From: DASSBG01 sp035699085
GTDB lineage: Bacteria > Pseudomonadota > Gammaproteobacteria > Xanthomonadales > Rhodanobacteraceae
Assembly: GCA_035699085.1 (NCBI GenBank)
Contig: DASSBG010000017.1
Location: 25,201-89,200 of the forward strand
DNA length: 64,000 bases
Direction: 5' to 3'
Shown: positions 1 through 7,963 of the stretch, piece after piece
Position numbering within the stretch: position 1 is the stretch's first letter
How the letters are laid out: each line of letters starts with the position of its first letter
Program-made: the position numbers and the translations under genes
The notes under the pieces: generated by a model
What the model was told of the DNA's origin: nothing
Databases searched by the model: none
Seen by the model: the letters and a program-made list of their open reading frames with translations, nothing else

Positions 1-1677
1 CAGCGGTGCGGCGTTCCAGGGACCGCGGTGTGCGTTGACCTCCTCGGCCAGCGCGCGCAGCTCATCGTTGTTGGCCAGGTTGACGCCCATGGAGTTCTTC
101 CGTTGCGGCCCGAACAGGTCGATCGGCAGGGGAATGCGCGGATGGCTCACGGAGTCGAATCCGCGCACGGTGGTGCAGGGGTCGGCGACCAGGTCCGCCA
201 CCGGGATGTCCGGGTCCACCACCTGGTTGACGAAGGAGGTATTGGCGCCGTTCTCCAGCAGCCGCCGTACCAGGTACGGTAGCAGTTCCTCGTGGCTGCC
301 GACCGGCGCGTAGACGCGGCAGGGCACGCCCAGGTGTTCCGGGCCGATGACTTCCGCGTACAGCTCCGCGCCCATGCCGTGCAGGCGCTGGAATTCGTAG
401 CGCCGGCCGCGCGCCAGGTGATGCACGGCGGCGATGGTATGCGCGTTGTGCGTCGCGAACTGCGGGTAGATGGCGTCGGCGCCGGCGTCCAGCAGGCGCC
501 GCGCGCAGGAGAGGTAGGAGACGTCGGTGTTGGGCTTGCGCGTGAACACCGGGTAGCCGGCCAGGCCCTGCTCCTGCGCGCGCTTGATCTCGGTGTCCCA
601 GTAGGCGCCCTTGACCAGGCGGATGCTCCAGCGCCGGCCGTGGCGCCGCGCCGTCTCGGCCAGCCAGTCGATGATGAAGGGCGCGCGCTTCTGGTAGGCC
701 TGCACCACCAGACCGAAGCCGTTCCAGCCGTCCAGCGACGGGTGCGCGAACACCTCGGCGCAGATGTCCAGCGACAGCTCCATGCGGTCGGCTTCCTCGG
801 CGTCGATGGTCATGCCGATGCCGTTGGCCTTGGCCAGCTGCGCCAGCTCCAGCACCCGCGGCGTCAGTTCGGCCTGCACGCGCTGGCGCTGGATCGGCTC
901 GTAGCGCGGGAACAGGGCCGACAGCTTCACCGAAATCGACGGCGCGTCGCGCACGTCGTCCCAGGGCCCGCGTTGGCCGAGTGCCCTGATGGCGCTGCGG
1001 TAGGCCTCGAGATAGCGCGCCGCGTCGGGCGCGGTCATCGCCGCCTCGCCGAGCATGTCGTAGGAGTAGCGGTAGTTGCGGTTGTCGCCCTTCTGCGCGC
1101 GCTCCAGCGCCGCCTCGATGCTGCGGCCCATCACGAACTGGCGGCCCATGATGCGCATTGCCTGGCGCACGGCCAGGCGCACCATCGGCTCGCCACCGCG
1201 GGCCAGCAGGCGGCTCCACACGCCCTCGGCATCGGCACTGCGCAGTGCGCTGATCTTGCCGGTCAGCAGAAGTCCCCAGGTGGAGGCGTTGACCAGCAGC
1301 GAATGGCTGGCGCCGAGGTGGCGGCGCCAGTCGGCGTGGCCGAGCTTGTCGGCGATCAACTTGTCCGCGGTGGCGCCATCGGGCACCCGCAGCAACGCCT
1401 CGGCCACGCACATCAGCAGCACGCCTTCCTCGCTGCCGAGGTCGTACTGGCGCATGAAGGCGTCGACGGCGTCCTGGTCGTCGGCCTTGGCGCGCACCGC
1501 CTCGACCAGCGCGGCCGCACCGGCGACGATCTGCGCACGCTCGTCCGCGGGCAGCTCGGCTTGTGCCAGCAGCGCCTCGACGGCCTCCGCCTCGGGCTGC
1601 GACCAGGCCGCGGTGATACGCTCGCGTGCGCTGTCGGCCGGCGCTGCGGCGACATCTTGAAGCAGGAGATCGGTCAC
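1..1677 (-). CDS. putA: Bifunctional proline dehydrogenase / glutamate semialdehyde dehydrogenase PutA, N-terminal part
   Basis: The visible 559 codons are the N-terminal half of PutA, which oxidises proline with FAD to pyrroline-5-carboxylate and then with NAD to glutamate. Proline dehydrogenase signatures are clear: ISVKLSALFPRYE, MTIDAEEADR, RLVKGAYWDTEIKRA and EFQRLHGMGAE. The gene runs off the left edge, so the aldehyde dehydrogenase half is outside the window. The start is a GTG (MTDLLLQDVAA) with no strong ribosome binding site; no in-frame ATG lies just upstream. There is no ribbon-helix-helix domain ahead of the catalytic part, so this PutA is probably not an autorepressor. It diverges from the cytochrome oxidase operon across about 400 bases. 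Confidence 0.93.
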   Translation of the reverse strand, partial: MTDLLLQDVAAAPADSARERITAAWSQPEAEAVEALLAQAELPADERAQIVAGAAALVEAVRAKADDQDAVDAFMRQYDLGSEEGVLLMCVAEALLRVPDGATADKLIADKLGHADWRRHLGASHSLLVNASTWGLLLTGKISALRSADAEGVWSRLLARGGEPMVRLAVRQAMRIMGRQFVMGRSIEAALERAQKGDNRNYRYSYDMLGEAAMTAPDAARYLEAYRSAIRALGQRGPWDDVRDAPSISVKLSALFPRYEPIQRQRVQAELTPRVLELAQLAKANGIGMTIDAEEADRMELSLDICAEVFAHPSLDGWNGFGLVVQAYQKRAPFIIDWLAETARRHGRRWSIRLVKGAYWDTEIKRAQEQGLAGYPVFTRKPNTDVSYLSCARRLLDAGADAIYPQFATHNAHTIAAVHHLARGRRYEFQRLHGMGAELYAEVIGPEHLGVPCRVYAPVGSHEELLPYLVRRLLENGANTSFVNQVVDPDIPVADLVADPCTTVRGFDSVSHPRIPLPIDLFGPQRKNSMGVNLANNDELRALAEEVNAHRGPWNAAPL

Positions 1678-1824
1678 TGTACGGGCGCTGTGAGAAGGGC
1701 GAAAGGCGCGATTGTAGTGGTGGCCGCAAGCCGCGCCAATAGCGGCTTCCGGCCCCGCCAAACCGCCGGCTGAACAAGCCCGTTCGAAACGCTGCCGGGC
1801 GACGATTCGCCGCAGGGAGAAAAA

Positions 1825-1837
1825 GGTGCCAGGCACC
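1825..1837. repeat. Solo GGTGCC-A-GGCACC palindrome
   Basis: A perfect 6-bp inverted repeat with one central base, preceded by an A-run. It lies in the 400-base gap between putA and the DUF2244 gene, which otherwise shows no credible gene. Similar GGTGCCAGGCACC tags are scattered in many gammaproteobacterial genomes, often near REP-type repeats. Here no transposase is next to it. Its role is unknown. Confidence 0.45.
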
Positions 1838-2036
1838 AATCCATCGCTGCGGCGGGTGGCGCCGGCGCGGGCCGGCCGTGGCTCGTGGCGCTGGACATGC
1901 TTTCCACCACCGGCTGATGGCGCAAGCACGGTGCGGGAGCGCACGGCGTCCATGACAGCTTCCCCGGCTGCGGCTGCGCAGCAGCCTGAACGGCAGCGGG
2001 CATGCGGTCGCGCGATCGGCGCGGTCGGTGCCAAAC

Positions 2037-2063
2037 TTGGGGAACTATCCTTATTCCCCCCAA
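2037..2063. promoter_or_regulatory. Inverted repeat upstream of the oxidase operon, possible operator
   Basis: TTGGGGAA is mirrored by TTCCCCCCAA after a 9-base A/T-rich spacer, just ahead of the chosen start of the first gene of the operon. The region is A/T-rich compared with its surroundings. This could be a regulator site or a hairpin in the leader. No convincing -35/-10 pair could be fixed, so this is only a candidate. Confidence 0.3.
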
Positions 2064-2078
2064 AGACGTTATCATCTC

Positions 2079-2564
2079 GTGATTGCGTTCCAGCCTGCCA
2101 ACGCACCCGACGGTCGCAGCATTGTCTGGCTGCGGCCGCCGCGGAGGCTGTCGCGTCGCGCCCTTTGGGGCCTGATGGCCGCGTTGGCCGCCGTCGCACT
2201 GGCGACGGCGTGGCTGAGTGCGCGGCAGGGCAATGTGTTCGCACCTGTGTTTGCGCTGCTTGAGGCAACGGCGGTGGCCGGCACTTTGGCCTTGGCGTGG
2301 CGCAAGGGCGACCACGGTGAGCGCATCACCGTGGACGCGCAGGCGCTGGAGGTGGTGGCGTGGCCGGAGCGCCGCTGCCGCGCGCGCTATGCATCCTGCT
2401 GGGTGCGTGTGCGGACGCGCAGCGAGGCCGGGCGACAGCGCGTGCTGTTGCAGGCCAGTGGTCGCGAGACCGAGGTCGGTGCATTCCTGGCCGACGCGGA
2501 GCGGGTGGAACTGGCGCGCAGTTTGCGCGCGGCCCTGGCGGTGGTGCCGGGCCGGAGCCGATGA
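2079..2564 (+). CDS. DUF2244 family membrane protein
   Basis: About 161 residues with two membrane segments (roughly residues 25-70) in a hairpin, followed by a basic soluble domain ending ERVELARSLRAAL. This matches DUF2244, a family of unknown function commonly found directly ahead of coxB in proteobacteria. The GTG at this position puts the conserved RPPR block about 17 residues from the N terminus, as in relatives. An upstream GTG at 2028 would add 17 residues unlike the family. The stop overlaps the coxB ATG (ATGA), so the two are probably translationally coupled. A role in oxidase biogenesis is inferred from position only. Confidence 0.8.
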   Translation: MIAFQPANAPDGRSIVWLRPPRRLSRRALWGLMAALAAVALATAWLSARQGNVFAPVFALLEATAVAGTLALAWRKGDHGERITVDAQALEVVAWPERRCRARYASCWVRVRTRSEAGRQRVLLQASGRETEVGAFLADAERVELARSLRAALAVVPGRSR

Positions 2565-3499
2565 CACGACTGGACTTTGGAATGCGATACATGAAATCTG
2601 GCGGAACTGGACGCGGCGCCACGGGTGCACTGGGCATGCTGCTGGCGCTGGCGAGTGGCGCGGCCATGGCCAACCCGGTCCCCTGGCAGCTGAACATGAC
2701 CAAGGGCGTGACGCCGATCGCGCAGCAGGTCTACGACCTGCACATGCTCGGCTTCTGGGTCTGCGTCGGTATCGGCGTGGTGGTGTTCGCCGCCATGGGC
2801 ATCGCGATGTTCCGCTTCCGCCGCTCGCGCGGCGCGGTGGCCGAACGCTGGAGCCACAACACCCGCCTCGAGGTGGTCTGGACGGTCATCCCGGTGCTGA
2901 TACTGATCGCGCTGGCCTGGCCGGCCACCACCTTGCTGGTCAAGGAGGTCGACACCAGCAACAGCGCGCTCACCATCAAGGTCACCGGCTACCAGTGGAA
3001 GTGGCGCTACGACTACGTCGACTACAAGGGCAACGCGGTCTCCAAGGTCGGCTTCATGTCCAAGCTCGCCTTCGACAGCAACAAGGCGCGCCAGCTCGAC
3101 TCCGGCATCGACCCGTGGACGGTCAGCGACAACGGCGAGCACGACTACCTGCTCAATGTCGACCACATGCTGGTGCTGCCGACCCACACCAAGATCCGCT
3201 TCGTCATCACGGGCGGCGACGTGATCCACTCATGGTGGGTGCCGGAGCTTGGCTGGAAGATCGACGCGATTCCAGGCGTCGTCAACGAGGCCTGGGCGAC
3301 CATCGACACCGCCGGCACCTATCGCGGCCAGTGTGCCGAGCTGTGCGGCCAGGACCACGCCTTCATGCCGATCGTGGTCAAGGCGGTGGCGCCGGCGCAG
3401 TTCGGCCAGTGGCTGGCGGCGCAGCAGGATGCGGCGAATCTGGATCGGGCCGCGCGCACGGCGCAGGCGGAACCGGCGGCGGCGCAACCGCGCGGCTGA
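2561..3499 (+). CDS. coxB: Cytochrome c oxidase subunit II
   Basis: Subunit II of an aa3-type oxidase; it receives electrons from cytochrome c at the binuclear CuA centre in the periplasm. With the start used here the protein has 312 residues: a signal peptide or first hydrophobic segment, two membrane helices (about residues 55-125) and a C-terminal cupredoxin domain. All CuA ligands are present: H223, C258, E260, C262, H266 and M269 in the CAELCGQDHAFM block. There is no fused cytochrome c domain, so this is aa3 rather than caa3 type. The ATG at 2561 overlaps the DUF2244 stop. ATGs at 2582 and 2591 are also possible, and the last gives the cleanest signal peptide. Confidence 0.96.
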   Translation: MTRLDFGMRYMKSGGTGRGATGALGMLLALASGAAMANPVPWQLNMTKGVTPIAQQVYDLHMLGFWVCVGIGVVVFAAMGIAMFRFRRSRGAVAERWSHNTRLEVVWTVIPVLILIALAWPATTLLVKEVDTSNSALTIKVTGYQWKWRYDYVDYKGNAVSKVGFMSKLAFDSNKARQLDSGIDPWTVSDNGEHDYLLNVDHMLVLPTHTKIRFVITGGDVIHSWWVPELGWKIDAIPGVVNEAWATIDTAGTYRGQCAELCGQDHAFMPIVVKAVAPAQFGQWLAAQQDAANLDRAARTAQAEPAAAQPRG

Positions 3500-3535
3500 C
3501 GGCAACAGGCAACGAGAGAAGACGAGGTTACAGGA

Positions 3536-5152
3536 ATGGCGCACGCAGCCAGCATCGAACACGACGAGCACCACAGCGCCCCGAGCGGCTTTTTCCGCCG
3601 CTGGGTCTGCTCGACCAACCACAAGGACATCGGCACGATGTACCTGGTCTTCTCGCTGACGATGTTCTTCATCGGCGGCTCGCTGGCCATGACCATCCGC
3701 GCCGAATTGTTCGAGCCGGGCATGCAGCTGGTGCAGCCGTACTTCTTCAACGAGCTGACCACCATGCACGGCCTGGTCATGATCTTCGGCGCGATCATGC
3801 CGGCGTTCGTGGGCCTGGCCAACTGGATGCTGCCGATGATGGTCGGCGCGCCGGACATGGCGCTGCCGCGCATGAACAACTGGTCGTTCTGGATCCTGCC
3901 GTTCGCCTTCGCGCTGTTGCTGTCGACCTTCTTCATGGCCGGCGGCGCCCCGGCCGGCGGCTGGACGATGTACCCGCCGCTGGTGCTGCAGGGCGGTGAC
4001 AGCATCGCCTTCCTGATCTTCTCGATCCACCTGATGGGCATCAGCTCGATCATGGGTGCGATCAACATCATCGCCACGGTGCTGAACATGCGCGCGCCCG
4101 GCATGGATCTGCTGAAGATGCCGATCTTCGTCTGGAGCTGGCTGATCACCGCCTTCCTGCTGATTGCGGTGATGCCGGTGCTGGCCGGTGCGGTGACCAT
4201 GCTGCTCACCGACAAATACTTCGGCACCAGCTTCTTCAACGCGGCCGGCGGCGGCGACCCGGTGATGTACCAGCACGTGTTCTGGTTCTTCGGGCACCCC
4301 GAGGTCTACATCATGATCCTGCCGGCATTCGGCATCATCTCGGAGATCATCCCGACCTTCAGCCGCAAGCCGCTGTTCGGCTACAAGGCGATGGTCTACG
4401 CGCTGGCCTGCATCGCCTTCCTGTCCTTCACCGTGTGGGCGCACCACATGTTCACGGTGGGCATGCCGCTGGGCGGCGAGCTGTTCTTCATGTACGCCAC
4501 GATGCTGATCGCCATCCCCACCGGCGTGAAGGTGTTCAACTGGGTGACCACGATGTGGCGCGGCTCGCTGAGCTTCGAGACGCCGATGCTGTTCGCCATC
4601 GCCTTCGTGATCCTGTTCACCATCGGTGGCTTCTCCGGCGTGATGCTGGCGCTGGTGCCGGCCGACTTCCAGTACCAGGACACCTACTTCGTCGTCGCCC
4701 ACTTCCACTACGTGCTGGTCACCGGCGCGGCCTTCGCGATCATGGGCGCCGTGTACTACTGGATCCCGAAATGGTCGGGCAACATGTACAGCGAGACCCT
4801 GGGCAAGGTGCACTTCTGGTCCAGCGTGATCTCGGTCAACGTGTTGTTCTTCCCGCAGCACTTCCTCGGCCTGGCCGGCATGCCGCGGCGCATCCCCGAC
4901 TACAACGTGGCCTTCGCCAACTTCAACATGATCAGCTCGATCGGCGGCTTCTGGTTCGGCGCCAGCCAATTGCTGTTCATCGGCATGATCGTGCACTGCG
5001 TGTTCTTCTCGAAGAAGCGCGCCACCTCCGAGGTCTGGGAAACGGCCCACGGTCTGGAATGGACGCTGCCGTCGCCGGCGCCGCACCACAGCTTCACGGT
5101 GCCGCCGCTGATCGACGACAGCAAACTGGCGCACGGCGACGTTACCCACTGA
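3536..5152 (+). CDS. coxA: Cytochrome c oxidase subunit I
   Basis: The catalytic heme-copper subunit, 538 residues with 12 membrane helices, which reduces oxygen and pumps protons. Visible ligands are H78 and H391 for heme a, H389 for heme a3, and H254, H303 and H304 for CuB. Y258 in GHPEVY is the residue cross-linked to H254. These motifs place it in the A1 group of heme-copper oxidases. It follows coxB after 36 bases, and its TGA overlaps the ATG of the next small gene. Confidence 0.98.
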   Translation: MAHAASIEHDEHHSAPSGFFRRWVCSTNHKDIGTMYLVFSLTMFFIGGSLAMTIRAELFEPGMQLVQPYFFNELTTMHGLVMIFGAIMPAFVGLANWMLPMMVGAPDMALPRMNNWSFWILPFAFALLLSTFFMAGGAPAGGWTMYPPLVLQGGDSIAFLIFSIHLMGISSIMGAINIIATVLNMRAPGMDLLKMPIFVWSWLITAFLLIAVMPVLAGAVTMLLTDKYFGTSFFNAAGGGDPVMYQHVFWFFGHPEVYIMILPAFGIISEIIPTFSRKPLFGYKAMVYALACIAFLSFTVWAHHMFTVGMPLGGELFFMYATMLIAIPTGVKVFNWVTTMWRGSLSFETPMLFAIAFVILFTIGGFSGVMLALVPADFQYQDTYFVVAHFHYVLVTGAAFAIMGAVYYWIPKWSGNMYSETLGKVHFWSSVISVNVLFFPQHFLGLAGMPRRIPDYNVAFANFNMISSIGGFWFGASQLLFIGMIVHCVFFSKKRATSEVWETAHGLEWTLPSPAPHHSFTVPPLIDDSKLAHGDVTH

Positions 5153-5307
5153 TGGCGGCGATGCAGGGACACCAGGTCATGTCGCCACAGCGGCGCCCGG
5201 ACTCGATCGAGGCGCGCCGCGCCGCGGCCCGGCGCACGGCCTGGATCATGGGTGGCGTTGCGGCGGCCTGCCTGCTGGCCTTCGTGCTGCACATCGTCCT
5301 GCGATGA
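5152..5307 (+). CDS. Small single-span membrane protein of the oxidase operon
   Basis: A 51-residue protein with a basic N-terminal half (RRPDSIEARRAAARR) and one membrane segment near the C terminus (AACLLAFVLHIVL). It overlaps the coxA stop by one base (TGATG), which supports translation. Short one-span proteins of this shape between coxA and cox11 or coxC in gammaproteobacteria are annotated as small oxidase assembly proteins. No biochemical function is evident. Here the gene expected next, cox11, is absent. Confidence 0.7.
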   Translation: MAAMQGHQVMSPQRRPDSIEARRAAARRTAWIMGGVAAACLLAFVLHIVLR

Positions 5308-5344
5308 GTGCACGCCGGCAAGCCGGTGCCGAGGGCGGCGCCGT

Positions 5345-5350
5345 TACAAT
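5345..5350 (+). promoter_or_regulatory. Possible -10 box upstream of coxC
   Basis: TACAAT in the 130-base gap between the small membrane protein and coxC, at the place where cox11 usually sits. No good -35 box is seen at 16-18 bases. It could allow separate transcription of coxC. Confidence 0.35.
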
Positions 5351-5437
5351 CGGTACGGAATCAACGCGCGCGGGACGGGCGCGCTGCGGGCTTGGCCGCA
5401 GCACCCGGGCCGCGCCGACAGCACGGGAATCCTGAGG

Positions 5438-6304
5438 ATGGCTCAGCAAGGCACCTACTACACTCCGCCCGCCAGTATCTGGCCTATTGTCGGCTCGGTC
5501 GGCCTGTTCGTCACGATGTTCGGTGCCGCGCACTGGGTCAATGGCGACGGCGGAGTCGGCAAGCCCATGTTGTTCGCCGGGCTCGCTGTCATCATCCTGA
5601 TGATGTTCGGCTGGTTCTCGACCGTCATCCGCGAGTCGCTGCAGGGCCACTACAACAACCAGGTGGACGTCTCGTTCCGCATGGGCATGATGTGGTTCAT
5701 CTTCTCCGAGGTGATGTTCTTCGCCGCTTTCTTCGGCGCGCTTTTCTACGCCCGCAACTTTTCGGTGTTGTGGTGGGGCGGTGCCGGCCACGGCATCTGG
5801 AGCCATCACTTCCTCTGGCCCGACTACAGCGCCACTTGGCCGACCAATGGCCCGGGCAACATCGGCGGCAGCTTCACGCCCATGCCGGCATGGGGCCTGC
5901 CGCTGATCAACACCCTGTGCCTGCTGACCTCCGGCATCACGGTGACCATCGCGCACCACGCGCTGAAGAGCGGCAACCGCGCGCGCCTGCTGGTGTTCCT
6001 CGGCCTGACGGTCGCGCTGGGCGCGCTGTTCCTGTTCCTGCAGGGCACCGAGTACCACGAAGCCTACACGCACATGAACATGACCCTGCACAGCGGCATC
6101 TACGGGTCGACGTTCTTCATGCTCACCGGCTTCCACGGCTTGCACGTCACGCTGGGCGCGATCATGCTGGCGGTGATCTGGTTCCGCTGCGCCAAGGGCC
6201 ATTTCGACAAGAACCACCACTTCGCCTTCGAGGCGGTGTCCTGGTACTGGCACTTCGTCGACGTGGTCTGGCTGGGCCTGTTCCTGTTCGTCTACGTGCT
6301 GTAA
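5438..6304 (+). CDS. coxC: Cytochrome c oxidase subunit III
   Basis: Subunit III, 288 residues with seven membrane helices, which stabilises the catalytic core during turnover. The family core is seen in MMWFIFSEVMFFAAFFGALF with its buried glutamate, in FLQGTEYHEA, and in the C-terminal SWYWHFVDVVWLGLF. The ATG at 5438 follows GAGG; longer in-frame versions lack homology. It ends the first part of the operon and converges on the DUF2909 gene. Confidence 0.97.
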   Translation: MAQQGTYYTPPASIWPIVGSVGLFVTMFGAAHWVNGDGGVGKPMLFAGLAVIILMMFGWFSTVIRESLQGHYNNQVDVSFRMGMMWFIFSEVMFFAAFFGALFYARNFSVLWWGGAGHGIWSHHFLWPDYSATWPTNGPGNIGGSFTPMPAWGLPLINTLCLLTSGITVTIAHHALKSGNRARLLVFLGLTVALGALFLFLQGTEYHEAYTHMNMTLHSGIYGSTFFMLTGFHGLHVTLGAIMLAVIWFRCAKGHFDKNHHFAFEAVSWYWHFVDVVWLGLFLFVYVL

Positions 6305-6337
6305 GCGCGGCCGGGCAGCAGTCGTCTCGGGCCGCGC
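6305..6337. terminator. Stem between convergent coxC and DUF2909 genes
   Basis: GCGCGGCC pairs with GGCCGCGC across a 17-base loop, right after the coxC stop. No T-run follows on either strand, so it may act as a weak bidirectional terminator or only stabilise the transcript ends. Confidence 0.35.
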
Positions 6338-6346
6338 CGCCCGGCG

Positions 6347-6553
6347 TCAGCCGTGCGGGTTGAGCCAGCCCATCCAGATGCCCAGCACCACCAGGCCGAT
6401 CACCACGAAGGACAGCGCGATGCGGCGGGTCAGCGCCCACGCCATGCGCCGGCTCTCGCCCTTGTCGACCATCAGGAAATACAGGGCTTGGCCCAATTCG
6501 AAAATGACCACCAGAAAGACGATGATCAGGATGGTCTTGTACGCGGTTGGCAT
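6347..6553 (-). CDS. DUF2909 family twin-transmembrane protein
   Basis: A 68-residue protein with two membrane helices (about residues 7-25 and 45-65) joined by a short polar loop with VDKGESRRM. This is the DUF2909 pattern, a family that sits next to coxC/SURF1 genes in many gammaproteobacteria. It lies convergent to coxC and divergent from SURF1. The start MPTAYKTIL is preferred over an ATG 27 bases upstream, because the extension is not hydrophobic and overlaps the SURF1 leader. Function unknown; association with the oxidase is by context. Confidence 0.8.
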   Translation of the reverse strand: MPTAYKTILIIVFLVVIFELGQALYFLMVDKGESRRMAWALTRRIALSFVVIGLVVLGIWMGWLNPHG

Positions 6554-6621
6554 CCCATGCGCCCAATGCGGAAACAGCAAATTATAGCCGCGAGCGCGCG
6601 TTGTCCGCGCGCCAGCCGGCC

Positions 6622-7425
6622 ATGATGCGGCTGCGCCGGCCCTCGTGGTTTGCGGTGCTGATGACGCTGGTCGGGGTGGTGCTTTTCATCATCGCGGGCT
6701 TCTGGCAACTCGACCGGGCCCGGCAGAAGGAGCTGCTGCTGGCGCGCTTTGCGGCTGCCGACCGGATGGTGGCGGTGCCGCTGGCCAGCCTCGGCCCGGC
6801 GCCTGACGCGGATACCTACCCGCACGTGCGCGCCCACGTCGAATTCCTGCCGCGACGACTGTACGTGCTCGACGACCAGATCCACAGCGGCCGCAGCGGG
6901 GTCCAGGTGTTCACCCCGGCGCTGCTGCTCGGGCCCTGCACGGACGACGCCGCGGCCAATTGCCATCCGGCGTCGAGCCGGGTGCTGCTGGTGGACATGG
7001 GTTTCCTGCCGCGCCAGGCCGGCATGCAGCGGCTGCCGGCCATCCCGCCGCTGAAGTCTGCACGCGCAGAGATCCACGGTCTGTACGCGCCGCCGCCGGC
7101 GTCGGGGCTGAAGCTGGGTGGCAATGCGCTGGCCAGGCAGCCGACCTGGCCCAAGCTGACGACCTACATCGACCTCGAGCAGATCGGCGCCGACCTCGAC
7201 CGTCCGGTCTACCCGCGCGTGCTGCTGCTCGATCCGGACCCCGCCACGCCCTACATCCGCGCCTGGAAACCGCAGACCATGCCGCCGGCGCGCCACCGCG
7301 CCTACGCCTTCCAGTGGTTCTGCTTTGCCGCGGCGGTGCTGGTGATCTTTTTCGCCCTGCACCGCCGCCGCGCGGACGCCGATGTGACTGACGAACCGAA
7401 CGACGATGACGATGGACAAGCGTAA
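6622..7425 (+). CDS. SURF1 family oxidase assembly protein
   Basis: About 267 residues with an N-terminal membrane helix ending GFWQLDRARQKE and a C-terminal helix starting RHRAYAFQWF. The soluble part lies between them in the periplasm, the standard SURF1 (Shy1) plan. SURF1 proteins help insert heme a into subunit I. Adjacent ATGs at 6622 and 6625 both fit. An in-frame ATG at 6547 would overlap the divergent DUF2909 start and is unlikely. The 3' end overlaps the next gene by 20 bases, so the genes are probably translated together. Confidence 0.93.
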   Translation: MMRLRRPSWFAVLMTLVGVVLFIIAGFWQLDRARQKELLLARFAAADRMVAVPLASLGPAPDADTYPHVRAHVEFLPRRLYVLDDQIHSGRSGVQVFTPALLLGPCTDDAAANCHPASSRVLLVDMGFLPRQAGMQRLPAIPPLKSARAEIHGLYAPPPASGLKLGGNALARQPTWPKLTTYIDLEQIGADLDRPVYPRVLLLDPDPATPYIRAWKPQTMPPARHRAYAFQWFCFAAAVLVIFFALHRRRADADVTDEPNDDDDGQA

Positions 7426-7963
7426 CCGCCGCCGCATGCAATTGATCGGCGTGGGGCTGGTATTCGCCCTGCCGCTGCTGGCGGCAATGATCCTCAGCGC
7501 GATGGGTTGGCACCCGGGCACCCGCAGCCACGGCGAGCCGATCCTGCCGCAGCGCAGTTTCGCCAGCGTCAACGTGCGCCTCGACGACGGCTCGCGGTAC
7601 CCGTGGCGCGACAGTGAGCCGCGCATGACGCTGGTCGCGCTGGCCGGGCCGCACTGCGCGCGCAACTGCGTGCGCACCCTGGCGCTGATGCGCAACGCCC
7701 GCATCACGCTCAACGACAAGCAGGACCGCCTGCGCCTGCTCTACATCGGCACGCCACCGGCCGACCCGCGGACCGCACCGCTGATGGCGCAGTGGCAACT
7801 CGGCGACGATGTGGCCGGCGCCTTCGCCCGATGGCAGCCGCGCAGGGACGATGAGGTCGCCGCGCTGCTGGTCGAATCGAATGGCACGGCGCTGCTGCAC
7901 TACCCGGCCGGATTCGATGTCAACGGCCTGCGCAAGGACCTGCAGAAGGTGGTGCGCAAGTGA
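7406..7963 (+). CDS. Membrane-anchored Sco-like thioredoxin-fold protein
   Basis: A 185-residue protein with one N-terminal membrane anchor (about residues 12-33) and a periplasmic domain. The domain holds a CxxxC motif in AGPHCARNCVRTL (near residue 85) and a late HYPAGFDVNGLRKDL block. CxxxC is the copper-binding spacing of Sco proteins, unlike the CxxC of thioredoxins. I infer a Sco-related copper or thiol chaperone for CuA assembly. It overlaps SURF1 upstream and shares GTGA with heme A synthase downstream. A second start, ATG at 7412, is equally possible. The overall fold is weakly conserved; function is inferred. Confidence 0.7.
   Translation: MTMDKRNRRRMQLIGVGLVFALPLLAAMILSAMGWHPGTRSHGEPILPQRSFASVNVRLDDGSRYPWRDSEPRMTLVALAGPHCARNCVRTLALMRNARITLNDKQDRLRLLYIGTPPADPRTAPLMAQWQLGDDVAGAFARWQPRRDDEVAALLVESNGTALLHYPAGFDVNGLRKDLQKVVRK

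Noticed and set aside
62..1777. A 571-codon open frame on the minus strand with Arg/Gly/Ala-rich translation
   Set aside because: It is another frame of putA; the putA frame on the same strand gives clear proline dehydrogenase motifs, this one gives none.
3230..5149. A 639-codon open frame opposite coxA, rich in His, Gln and Arg
   Set aside because: Antisense shadow of coxA caused by high GC at third positions; no homology or start context.
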